This document shows, piece by piece, positions 1 through 5,046 of a stretch of DNA of 5,046 nt. How positions within the stretch are numbered: position 1 is the stretch's first letter; every line of letters starts with the position of its first letter. A program made the translations under genes and the position numbers. This DNA comes from Lachnospiraceae bacterium (GTDB lineage: Bacteria; Bacillota_A; Clostridia; Lachnospirales; Lachnospiraceae). The notes under the pieces are model-generated. The model was not told the origin of the DNA. It ran no database searches and saw only the letters and a list, made by a program, of their open reading frames with translations. The stretch spans positions 1-5,046 of the forward strand of contig JAILPG010000230.1 in NCBI GenBank assembly GCA_024699595.1, written 5' to 3'.

Positions 1-52
1 CTATCACCCTGTCTCCGATCTTTATGACTCTTGTATTGTCTCTGTAACTCAT
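1..52 (-). CDS. ispG: IspG (HMB-PP synthase), N-terminal fragment, cut by window edge
   Basis: Reading leftwards from the ATG at 52, the first 17 codons give MSYRDNTRVIKIGDRVI, and the single remaining base fits a following Gly codon. This matches the start of IspG/GcpE, the iron-sulfur 4-hydroxy-3-methylbut-2-enyl diphosphate synthase of the MEP isoprenoid pathway. The B. subtilis protein, from memory, opens similarly with a T-R-x-V-K-V-G block followed by a Gly-rich turn. The start is supported by AGGAAG at 56-61, only 3 bases before the ATG, and by an in-frame stop at 68-70. The gene lies 7 bases after the stop of the GGDEF gene, and its ribosome binding site overlaps that stop, so the two are probably co-transcribed. 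The identification rests on 17 residues; the catalytic Cys residues lie outside the window. Confidence 0.7.
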   Translation of the reverse strand, partial: MSYRDNTRVIKIGDRVI

Positions 53-59
53 ATGCTTC

Positions 60-1142
60 CTAATACACTACCTGGTTCCTTCCCGATTCCTTGCCCATAT
101 AAAGCTTCTTGTCGGCATTGTCTATCGTGTTGTCCACACCCGATGCCGCTGACAGCTCCTCGAGACCGAAGGTCATCGTAAGACTGAACTCCTTATCCTC
201 ATATTTAAATACTTTATTCTCTATCTGATCCCGCAGATCCTGCAGACATATATACGCATCATCCGCGTTCTTATCCTTAAAGACGAACAGGAATTCCTCG
301 CCTCCCCACCTTGAGATGTAGCCTTTGTCTATCATGAAATGCTCAAACAGTACAGCCAGCTCCTTAAGCACATAGTCACCACATTCGTGTCCGTAAGTAT
401 CATTTACCTTCTTGAAGAAATCAATGTCACCAATGGCTACCGATACGAGATTTCCCTTAGTTTTGTATTCTGCTACGATCTCCTCAAGGATATCAAGCAT
501 GCAGCGTCTGTTCATAAGGCCCGTAAGCGGGTCGGAATTGGCCATCTTCTTAAGCTCTCTGTTCAGGGCAAACAGCTGGCTCTCTGCCTTGGCAAACTTA
601 TAGGAAAACGAATGCCCTAAGATGATCATGAGGCCGATCTCAGCCAGAGTATTCATGGTTATCATAAAGCCCTTCAGGTGGGCAGGATCATCATTCTGAT
701 AGGTAAACTGGATCACAAGCAGCATGACGATCAGGTCCGTGATCGTGATCATCCTCTTTCTGAAGCCCGCATTTCTTAAATCAAAATACATGGAAAGCAT
801 TCCTATGAAGGCAAGAAAGAAATAACAGGATCTCCAGGTAAAGGAAGCGGTTCCTGCAATGGCTAAAAAAAGCAGCGAATAATGATAAATGAACAGTGCC
901 CTGTGTACTCCGCCGCTATAGGTCTGATAGAATATGAAGCCAAAGACAAGAAATGCAGCCACCGATATAGCTGTAGTGATGTTGTCATGATCTGTTACAC
1001 GACACCAGATGAACATGATGGCCGTATATACCATCATGAGCAGAGATGATCCTCTAAGAAGCAGTGCAAGCGTATCCGACTCTTCCGACTCGTCCACACG
1101 CTTAAACAAAAACCCCTTAAAATTGCCGAATAATCCTCCCAT
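60..1142 (-). CDS. Membrane-anchored GGDEF diguanylate cyclase
   Basis: A 360-residue protein predicted to make cyclic di-GMP from two GTP at the cytoplasmic face of the membrane. Residues about 25-180 contain roughly six hydrophobic segments (near 26-47, 57-76, 83-101, 104-121, 131-147, 160-180) with no recognised sensory domain. A short helical linker (183-200) leads into a complete GGDEF domain at about 200-360. Visible motifs are DPLTGLMNRR (204-213), the metal-binding stretch GDIDFFKKVNDTYGH (238-252), the active-site loop RWGGEEF (278-284) and the closing ADKKLYMGKESGRNQV. The GGEEF signature is intact, so the enzyme should be active. The RxxD inhibitory site expected just upstream reads IDKG (271-274) and is missing. 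I chose the ATG at 1142 because AAGAAGG (1150-1156) lies 7 bases upstream; a GTG at 1145 would sit only 4 bases from it. The gene is followed directly by ispG. Confidence 0.93.
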   Translation of the reverse strand: MGGLFGNFKGFLFKRVDESEESDTLALLLRGSSLLMMVYTAIMFIWCRVTDHDNITTAISVAAFLVFGFIFYQTYSGGVHRALFIYHYSLLFLAIAGTASFTWRSCYFFLAFIGMLSMYFDLRNAGFRKRMITITDLIVMLLVIQFTYQNDDPAHLKGFMITMNTLAEIGLMIILGHSFSYKFAKAESQLFALNRELKKMANSDPLTGLMNRRCMLDILEEIVAEYKTKGNLVSVAIGDIDFFKKVNDTYGHECGDYVLKELAVLFEHFMIDKGYISRWGGEEFLFVFKDKNADDAYICLQDLRDQIENKVFKYEDKEFSLTMTFGLEELSAASGVDNTIDNADKKLYMGKESGRNQVVY

Positions 1143-1241
1143 CACTGTACCTTCTTTGCTCCAAACCTATCTTTTGTCTGATGAATTCAGGCATTTTCAG
1201 GCTTACCGGCAAATCTCAATATCCATACGCCGATCACATCT

Positions 1242-1270
1242 ACAATACCATATCTTGTATGAAAAAACAA
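1242..1270 (-). promoter_or_regulatory. Putative promoter of the GGDEF-ispG unit
   Basis: Reading leftwards, TTGTTT (1265-1270) is followed by a 17-base spacer and TATTGT (1242-1247), preceded by TGG, which gives an extended -10 (TGnTATTGT). This would start transcription near 1235, leaving a leader of about 90 bases before the GGDEF start. The -35 box overlaps the T-rich tail of the hairpin at 1269-1301. The match is by eye only. Confidence 0.45.
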
Positions 1271-1301
1271 TGGACCCCCGGGACGGGGTCAGTGGTCCAT
1301 T
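1265..1301 (-). terminator. GC-rich hairpin with U-tract; REP-like palindrome, copy 1
   Basis: The arms AATGGACC (1269-1276) and GGTCCATT (1294-1301) pair perfectly over 8 bp. The intervening 17 bases contain C- and G-runs that can extend or compete with the stem (GACCCC 1273-1278 with GGGGTC 1285-1290). On the minus strand the hairpin is followed at once by G and six T, the form of an intrinsic terminator. No gene lies upstream on that strand, so what it would terminate is unclear: an antisense or small RNA, or nothing. Its core recurs at 4291-4310, so it may be a dispersed palindromic element rather than a dedicated terminator. Confidence 0.6.
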
Positions 1302-1306
1302 CCGGA

Positions 1307-1335
1307 TTGCAAGTGGGGTGCACGAGTGATATTAT
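1307..1335 (+). promoter_or_regulatory. Putative promoter of the UDPGP-family gene
   Basis: TTGCAA (1307-1312), a 17-base spacer and TATTAT (1330-1335) form a sigma-A-type promoter, with TG at 1327-1328 giving an extended -10. Transcription would start near 1342, about 54 bases before the start codon. The leader can form a small stem (1356-1362 with 1366-1372) about 10 bases upstream of the ribosome binding site AAAGGAGA (1382-1389). Confidence 0.5.
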
Positions 1336-1395
1336 TGAAAACGTAAACGGCAATCTGTCTGTTAAACAGGCACCCGAAAACAAAGGAGACCAGAT

Positions 1396-2622
1396 ATGAC
1401 ATTAGAAGAAGCAAGAAAAAAACTATCGGCAGAAGGACAGGAACATGTACTGGATCACTATGAGGAGCTTACTGATGATGAAAAAGCAATGCTTCTTTCC
1501 CAGATAGAAGAAACCGATCTTTCGGTCCTAAAGTATGCAAAGGATGGAGAAAACAACAATGGCCGCGGAGTATTTGAGCCGCTTGCTGCAATGGAGCTTT
1601 CAGAAATAGAAAGCCGCAGAGAAGAATTCCATGATGCGGGCGTAAAGGCGATAAAGGAAGGAAAAACAGCTGCTGTTTTACTTGCAGGCGGTATGGGCAC
1701 ACGTCTCGGATCCGACAATCCCAAGGGAATGTTCAACATAGGCGAGACCAGGGATGTATTCATCTTCCAGCGCATAATCGAAAATCTGCTTGACGTTGTA
1801 AATGAGACAGGCACCTGGATCAGGCTTTTTGTAATGACAAGCGAAAAGAACAATGATGCTACCGTTGCTTTCTTTAAAGAGAAAAACTTCTTCGGTTACA
1901 AAGAGGATCGTGTAGTGTTCTTCAAACAGGATATGGCTCCCGCCTGCGACTACTCCGGTAAGCTGTACATGGAGGAGCGCTACAGGATATCCACCTCCCC
2001 TAACGGGAATGCAGGCTGGTATTCTTCAATGATACGTGCAGGGCTTGATAAGATACTTAAGGACGAGGGGATCGAATGGATAGATATCTTCGCTGTTGAC
2101 AACGTACTGCAGCGTATCTGCGATCCCTGCTTTGTGGGCGCTACCGTTTTGGCAAACGTATCAGTCGGTGCCAAGGTCGTAAGAAAGGCTGATCCTGATG
2201 AAAAGGTCGGCGTTATCTGCCTTGAGGACGGAAGACCCTCCATCGTTGAGTATTATGATCTTTCGGATGAGATGAAGGAAGCAAAGGATGCTAAGGGCGA
2301 TCCCGCTTACAACTTCGGCGTTATCTTAAATTATCTGTTCCACGTACCCGAGCTTGACGAGGTCGTTAAAGGCACTCTCCCGCTGCATGTGGTAGAAAAA
2401 AAGATCCCCTATATGGACGAGGCAGGAAATCATGTAAAGCCCGAGAAGCCCAACGGATACAAGTTCGAACAGCTCGTGCTTGACATGATCCATGAGCTTA
2501 GCACCTGCCTTCCCTATGAGGTTGTCAGGGAAAAAGAATTCGCTCCTATCAAGAATCCTACGGGAGTGGATTCGGTAGAATCCGCAAAGGCGCTCTGCAA
2601 GCTTAACGGGATAGAGCTGTAA
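1396..2622 (+). CDS. UDPGP-family uridylyltransferase, UDP-N-acetylhexosamine pyrophosphorylase-like
   Basis: A 408-residue cytosolic nucleotidyltransferase predicted to join UTP and a sugar 1-phosphate into a UDP-sugar plus pyrophosphate. The Rossmann-like catalytic domain carries the nucleotide-binding loop LAGGMGTRLG (96-105) and PKG (109-111). It also has the uridine/sugar-binding stretch PNGNAGWY (202-209), AVDN (233-236), the IPYMDEAGN and KPNGYKFEQLVLD blocks (338-346, 351-363) and PIKN (384-387). These blocks align in order with eukaryotic UDP-GlcNAc pyrophosphorylase (UAP1/AGX) rather than with bacterial GalU or GlmU. From memory UAP1 has about 500 residues, so this protein is a shorter version. 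The substrate could be GlcNAc-1-P, GalNAc-1-P or glucose-1-P; sequence alone does not settle it. The start has a good ribosome binding site, AAAGGAGA at 1382-1389, 6 bases upstream. The gene is monocistronic, divergent from the GGDEF gene and convergent with folE. Confidence 0.9.
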   Translation: MTLEEARKKLSAEGQEHVLDHYEELTDDEKAMLLSQIEETDLSVLKYAKDGENNNGRGVFEPLAAMELSEIESRREEFHDAGVKAIKEGKTAAVLLAGGMGTRLGSDNPKGMFNIGETRDVFIFQRIIENLLDVVNETGTWIRLFVMTSEKNNDATVAFFKEKNFFGYKEDRVVFFKQDMAPACDYSGKLYMEERYRISTSPNGNAGWYSSMIRAGLDKILKDEGIEWIDIFAVDNVLQRICDPCFVGATVLANVSVGAKVVRKADPDEKVGVICLEDGRPSIVEYYDLSDEMKEAKDAKGDPAYNFGVILNYLFHVPELDEVVKGTLPLHVVEKKIPYMDEAGNHVKPEKPNGYKFEQLVLDMIHELSTCLPYEVVREKEFAPIKNPTGVDSVESAKALCKLNGIEL

Positions 2623-2654
2623 GAAAGCCGGTTCCTAATATACTATAATAAACT

Positions 2655-2693
2655 AAACAGGCCTGAGATGATCAAAACATCTCAGGCCTGTTT
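2655..2693. terminator. Bidirectional terminator shared by convergent genes, overlapping folE
   Basis: A perfect 16-bp inverted repeat (2655-2670 with 2678-2693, arm AAACAGGCCTGAGATG) closes a 7-base loop. On the plus strand it ends in TTTATCTGTT, and on the minus strand in TTTAGTTTATTATAG, so it can serve both converging genes, although neither U-tract is long. The right arm lies inside folE: it encodes the Asn-Arg-Pro-Glu-Met near the C-terminus, and the folE stop falls in the loop. Confidence 0.82.
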
Positions 2694-3241
2694 ATCTGTT
2701 CAAAAAAGCTGTCGCAGAGCTCTTTACTATCCTCAAAGCATCCGCGCTTTGCGATCGTTACGGTCTTTGCACCGGGACGGTTGACTCCTCTCATTGACAT
2801 GCACATATGCTCACCGCCTGCCACAACTATAACACCCTTAGGCTTTAAGATCTTCATGATCTCATCTGCTATCTGACAGGTCATGTTTTCCTGGATCTGC
2901 AGTCTTCTGGCAAATACGTTTACGATTCGGACAAGCTTGCTTATCCCAAGTACCTTTCCGTCCGGTACATAACCTATATGCACCTGTCCGTAAAAAGGAA
3001 GCAGATGGTGCTCGCACAGTGAATAAAAATCTATGTCCTTTTCGATGATCATATCGGAATAATCCGATTCAAAAGTCTTCTGTAATATCGTTTCCGTATC
3101 AGTCATGTATCCGGCAAACAGCTCGTCACACATCCTCGCGATCCTGTCCGGGGTTTCCTTTATCCCGTTTCTTTTCGGATCTTCGCCTATTGCCTCCAAA
3201 AACATCTTTACTGATTTCTTTATCTTATCATGATCGATCAT
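2672..3241 (-). CDS. folE: GTP cyclohydrolase I
   Basis: This 189-residue enzyme converts GTP to 7,8-dihydroneopterin triphosphate, the entry step of tetrahydrofolate synthesis (also used for 7-deazaguanine/queuosine precursors). It is expected to be a zinc-dependent cytosolic homodecamer. The family pattern is complete: the N-terminal helix with EAIGEDPKRNGIKETPDR (16-33) and LFAGY (41-45), then SLCEHHLLPF (74-83), GKVLGISKLVRIV (95-107), RRLQIQE (112-118) and GGEHMCMSMRG (142-152). Zinc ligands should be Cys76, His79 and Cys147, and His78 and His145 are the conserved active-site histidines. Length is usual for the short bacterial form. The tail NRPEMF goes a few residues past the normal family end and is written by the terminator stem. 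The ribosome binding site is weak (AGAGAAG-like, 4-10 bases upstream). The gene lies 129 bases downstream of the aldo/keto reductase and has its own candidate promoter. Confidence 0.96.
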   Translation of the reverse strand: MIDHDKIKKSVKMFLEAIGEDPKRNGIKETPDRIARMCDELFAGYMTDTETILQKTFESDYSDMIIEKDIDFYSLCEHHLLPFYGQVHIGYVPDGKVLGISKLVRIVNVFARRLQIQENMTCQIADEIMKILKPKGVIVVAGGEHMCMSMRGVNRPGAKTVTIAKRGCFEDSKELCDSFFEQINRPEMF

Positions 3242-3289
3242 GGGTCTTCTCTCTTCTGTTCTTTCAGCTTATTTTTACCTACGCCGAAA

Positions 3290-3319
3290 AGTATATCACC
3301 GCTTATCAATAAAAAACAA
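3290..3319 (-). promoter_or_regulatory. Putative extended -10 promoter of folE
   Basis: On the minus strand TTGTTT (3314-3319), an 18-base spacer and TATACT (3290-3295) precede folE. TGA directly before the -10 gives TGATATACT, a good extended -10. Transcription would start near 3283, about 40 bases from the start codon. The -35 is poor, so the extended -10 carries most of the signal. No convincing terminator separates folE from the aldo/keto reductase upstream, so read-through is also possible. Confidence 0.5.
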
Positions 3320-3370
3320 GTCCCTTCCCCCCTCTGCTGTTTCATCAGATGCAGGCGTGGTGACCCTGTT

Positions 3371-4258
3371 TTATATGTTATCCGGATTGCTCTTCCTGTC
3401 GGGAATGGCAAAATCAGGATGTTCTGAAAGCCATGCCGTCTGCGGCATGCATGAAAGCATTGAAACATCATCCTCTGAAAGCTCGAAATCAAACACATCC
3501 ATATTTGATCTCATATGCTCCGGTGTGGAAGCCTTCGGGATCGGAAGTATCCCCTTCTGCAGCAGGAATCTGAGATTGATCTGCTGTATACTCTTTTTGT
3601 ATCTTTCAGACAGCCGCACAAGGATGGCATTTCCGATCGTAGCATTTTCCCTGCCTCTTCCAAGCGGTGACCATGCCATAGGGATCAGGCCGTTTTCCTT
3701 ACAATACGCTACTGCCTTCTCCTGCGAATATCCGGGGTGGAGCTCGAGCTGATCAACGACAGGACGTATCCTGCAGCCTTCAAGGATATTCTTAAGATGA
3801 TGCGGTAAAAAGTTGCTGAGCCCGAGTCTCTTTACCTTTCCCTGCTCCACAAGCTTTTCCATAGCCTGCCAGGTCTCGAGGTCAAGCGCTTTCCAATCCT
3901 CATTTTCATCACCCGTCCGTCTGGGCCAGTGGATCATATAGATATCCACATAGTCAGTCTGCAGACGGTTTAAGGAACGTTCAAATGCCTTTCCGACGTT
4001 GTCCGCGCCCATTTCATCTATCCACAGCTTGGTCTCGATAATGACCTCAGATCTGTCGATACCACTCTCGGAAAGTGCATTTCCCAGTGATCTCTCTGTC
4101 TCATATAAGGATGCGGTGTCAAAAAAACGGTATCCGCAGTCTATAGCCTTTAGGATCACATCCTTATTATCCATGAATTCCTCATTGTATGTCCCAAAGC
4201 CAATCTTTGGAAGCTTCGACCCATCACTAAGCGTGTAATATTCATTAAGTACCGGCAT
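3371..4258 (-). CDS. Aldo/keto reductase (NADPH-dependent)
   Basis: A 295-residue soluble TIM-barrel oxidoreductase that reduces aldehydes or ketones to alcohols with NAD(P)H. It resembles the 2,5-diketogluconate reductase / glyoxal reductase branch of the family. The catalytic tetrad is complete: Asp47 (FDTAS), Tyr52, Lys77 (ETKLW) and His110 (IHWP). Cofactor-site marks are GLSNF (146-150), Gln170, WSPLGRG (196-202) and PIPKASTPEHMRSN (239-252). The C-terminal AWLSEHPDF matches the family tail. The start at 4258 is favoured by AAAGGAGAG (4264-4272) and by the family N-terminus (TLSDGSKLPKIGFGTY). Reading the frame further upstream to 4336 would add 26 unlike residues overlapping the neighbour. 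It lies 67 bases after the MalY/PatB-type gene, in the same direction, so the two are probably co-transcribed. The true substrate cannot be read from sequence. Confidence 0.93.
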   Translation of the reverse strand: MPVLNEYYTLSDGSKLPKIGFGTYNEEFMDNKDVILKAIDCGYRFFDTASLYETERSLGNALSESGIDRSEVIIETKLWIDEMGADNVGKAFERSLNRLQTDYVDIYMIHWPRRTGDENEDWKALDLETWQAMEKLVEQGKVKRLGLSNFLPHHLKNILEGCRIRPVVDQLELHPGYSQEKAVAYCKENGLIPMAWSPLGRGRENATIGNAILVRLSERYKKSIQQINLRFLLQKGILPIPKASTPEHMRSNMDVFDFELSEDDVSMLSCMPQTAWLSEHPDFAIPDRKSNPDNI

Positions 4259-4273
4259 TATCTCTCTCCTTTC

Positions 4274-4286
4274 TGAGATTATCTCA
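4274..4286. promoter_or_regulatory. 13-base perfect palindrome before the aldo/keto reductase
   Basis: TGAGATTATCTCA is a perfect palindrome about a central base. It lies two bases upstream of the aldo/keto reductase ribosome binding site (4264-4272) and touches the left arm of the repeat at 4285-4317. Its size and place suit a regulator operator or a small RNA stem near the binding site, but there is no direct evidence that anything binds it. Confidence 0.3.
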
Positions 4287-4339
4287 ACAAAATTGACCAC
4301 TGCCCCCGTCTTTGTTGCGGCCGCGTCAGGGTCCATTCC
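4285..4339. repeat. REP-like palindromic element, copy 2 plus inverted partial copy
   Basis: AATTGACCACTGCCCCCGTC (4291-4310, plus) matches the minus-strand sequence at 1282-1301 in 18 of 20 positions. It is bracketed by a 7-bp inverted repeat, CAACAAA (4285-4291) and TTTGTTG (4311-4317). Directly beyond, GTCAGGGTCCATTCC (4325-4339, plus) matches 1288-1303 with one base missing, in the opposite orientation, so the whole stretch is an imperfect palindrome around a GCGGCCGC centre (4317-4324). It fills most of the 67-base gap between the MalY/PatB-type gene and the aldo/keto reductase, and covers the last codons and stop of the former. Calling it REP/MITE-like is inference. Confidence 0.5.
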
Positions 4340-5046
4340 AGTAGTTGCGAACCCCTTCTTTCAGCCTTTGCATACCCTGATGAAGTGTCGATCGCGGGCA
4401 GGCAAGATTGATCCTTGCAAACTTCTTTCCTGCATTTCCGTAGATGCTGCCCGTGCTCATGAACAATCCAGTTGTCTTACGTATCTCTTCTGCGATGTCT
4501 TCGTTGCCCCTTACTATGTTACTGAAGTCAAGCCACAAAAGATATGTCGCATTGCCCTTCACAACGGATATTTCCGGAAGCTCCTTTAATACGAATTCCC
4601 TGAAGATCCTTTTGTTTTCCTCAATATACTCCCTTAAGGCATCCAGCCATTCTTCGCCCTCATTAAATGCGGCGATCGCTGCATCAACAGAAAGTGATCC
4701 GGGCTCTGCAAGCTGATCCCTGCGAAGGCCTTTGCGTATTCTGTTTTTAAGCTTCGTATCCGATATCATCACGGCCGAAGAATGGACCCCCGCTATATTG
4801 AATGCCTTGGTCGGTGCAATACAGGTAATGCTGTTATTAAGGCATACATCCGATACCGAAGCAAACGGAGTATATTCATAACCGGGTGCGGTCAGGTCAC
4901 AGTGTATCTCATCCGAGATCACCGTTACACCGTGTTTTTCACACAGCTCTCCTACCCTTGCGAGCACGGCAGCATCCCACAGCATGCCGGAAGGATTCTG
5001 AGGATTGCATAGGATCATCAGCCGGACTTTTGGATCAGAAAGCTTA
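4326..5046 (-). CDS. MalY/PatB-type PLP C-S lyase/aminotransferase, C-terminal part
   Basis: The visible 239 residues are about the last 60% of a fold-type I PLP enzyme of the MalY/PatB family (usually near 390 residues). Members cleave the C-S bond of cystathionine or cysteine-like substrates, giving ammonia, pyruvate and a thiol. The frame stays open to the window edge, so the Met codon at 5018 is internal (MILCNPQNPSG). Counting from the edge, key sites are Asn17 in NPQNPSG, Asp45 in SDEIHCD (pairs with the PLP ring nitrogen), Lys80 in APTKAFNIAG (Schiff-base lysine), and Arg211 in ARINLACPR (substrate carboxylate). These spell MalY/PatB more than plain aspartate or histidinol-phosphate aminotransferases. 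The last residues, WNGP, and the TGA overlap a repeat element. The gene is first in a likely unit with the aldo/keto reductase. Beta-lyase versus aminotransferase activity cannot be settled here. Confidence 0.9.
   Translation of the reverse strand, partial: KLSDPKVRLMILCNPQNPSGMLWDAAVLARVGELCEKHGVTVISDEIHCDLTAPGYEYTPFASVSDVCLNNSITCIAPTKAFNIAGVHSSAVMISDTKLKNRIRKGLRRDQLAEPGSLSVDAAIAAFNEGEEWLDALREYIEENKRIFREFVLKELPEISVVKGNATYLLWLDFSNIVRGNEDIAEEIRKTTGLFMSTGSIYGNAGKKFARINLACPRSTLHQGMQRLKEGVRNYWNGP

Noticed and set aside
1143..1145. GTG start for the GGDEF gene, one codon upstream
   Set aside because: Only 4 bases from AAGAAGG; the ATG at 1142 has the better 7-base spacing. The difference is one residue.
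1146..1395. Known riboswitch or T-box leader
   Set aside because: I looked for c-di-GMP (GEMM), T-box, THF and preQ1 signatures on both strands and found none; only simple hairpins are visible.
1458..1853. 131-residue minus-strand open frame inside the UDPGP-family gene
   Set aside because: Ser-rich shadow of a well-supported gene with no domain. It could in principle be the missing gene upstream of the minus-strand hairpin at 1269-1301, but nothing supports it as coding.
3242..3370. Intrinsic terminator after the aldo/keto reductase (TTTTTT at 3311-3316, minus)
   Set aside because: The T-run is preceded by G-rich sequence but only a weak six-pair stem with a large loop can be drawn; it fits better as part of the folE promoter region.
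3240..3752. 170-residue plus-strand open frame
   Set aside because: Antisense to the aldo/keto reductase across most of its length, Ser/Leu-rich composition typical of a shadow frame, no ribosome binding site, no recognisable domain.
4278..4283. GATAAT as an extended -10 promoter for the aldo/keto reductase
   Set aside because: No -35 at a suitable distance, and the predicted start would fall within the ribosome binding site.
4259..4336. Upstream extension of the aldo/keto reductase (26 extra residues starting MDPDAAATK)
   Set aside because: It overlaps the end of the malY/patB-type gene in another frame, reads through the repeat element, has no family resemblance, and a strong ribosome binding site marks the start at 4258.

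Overview
The window is ordinary Firmicutes chromosome. Moderate GC, good AAAGGAGA-type ribosome binding sites, extended -10 promoters and the gene content together suggest a clostridial gut bacterium of the Lachnospiraceae/Butyrivibrio kind. The taxonomy is inferred from gene character, not from a marker gene. No phage, IS transposase, CRISPR array, tRNA or rRNA is visible.

Layout, left to right. Positions 1-52 (minus) hold the first 17 codons of what looks like ispG, an isoprenoid (MEP pathway) enzyme. Seven bases upstream of it ends a membrane-anchored GGDEF diguanylate cyclase (60-1142, minus). A 253-base divergent intergenic region (1143-1395) follows. It contains a promoter for each flanking gene and, between them, a strong GC-rich hairpin. 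On the plus strand comes a UDPGP-family nucleotidyltransferase (1396-2622) that resembles eukaryotic UDP-N-acetylhexosamine pyrophosphorylase. It converges on folE (GTP cyclohydrolase I, 2672-3241, minus), and a 16-bp perfect inverted repeat between them overlaps the last codons of folE. Further right on the minus strand are an aldo/keto reductase (3371-4258) and, upstream of it, a MalY/PatB-type PLP C-S lyase (4326-5046) that runs off the right edge.

The minus-strand genes form two likely transcription units: (i) GGDEF-ispG, and (ii) malY/patB-aldo/keto reductase, possibly reading on into folE, which also has its own extended -10 promoter. The genes are housekeeping or metabolic and do not form one obvious pathway.

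The most interesting signal is non-coding. A 20-base core (AATGGACCACTGACCCCGTC at 1282-1301 minus; AATTGACCACTGCCCCCGTC at 4291-4310 plus) occurs in two separate intergenic regions with 18/20 identity. An inverted partial copy lies at 4325-4339, across the 3' end of the malY/patB gene. This looks like a dispersed palindromic (REP/MITE-like) element that supplies a hairpin, a possible terminator and some terminal codons. I see no convincing new protein system here.
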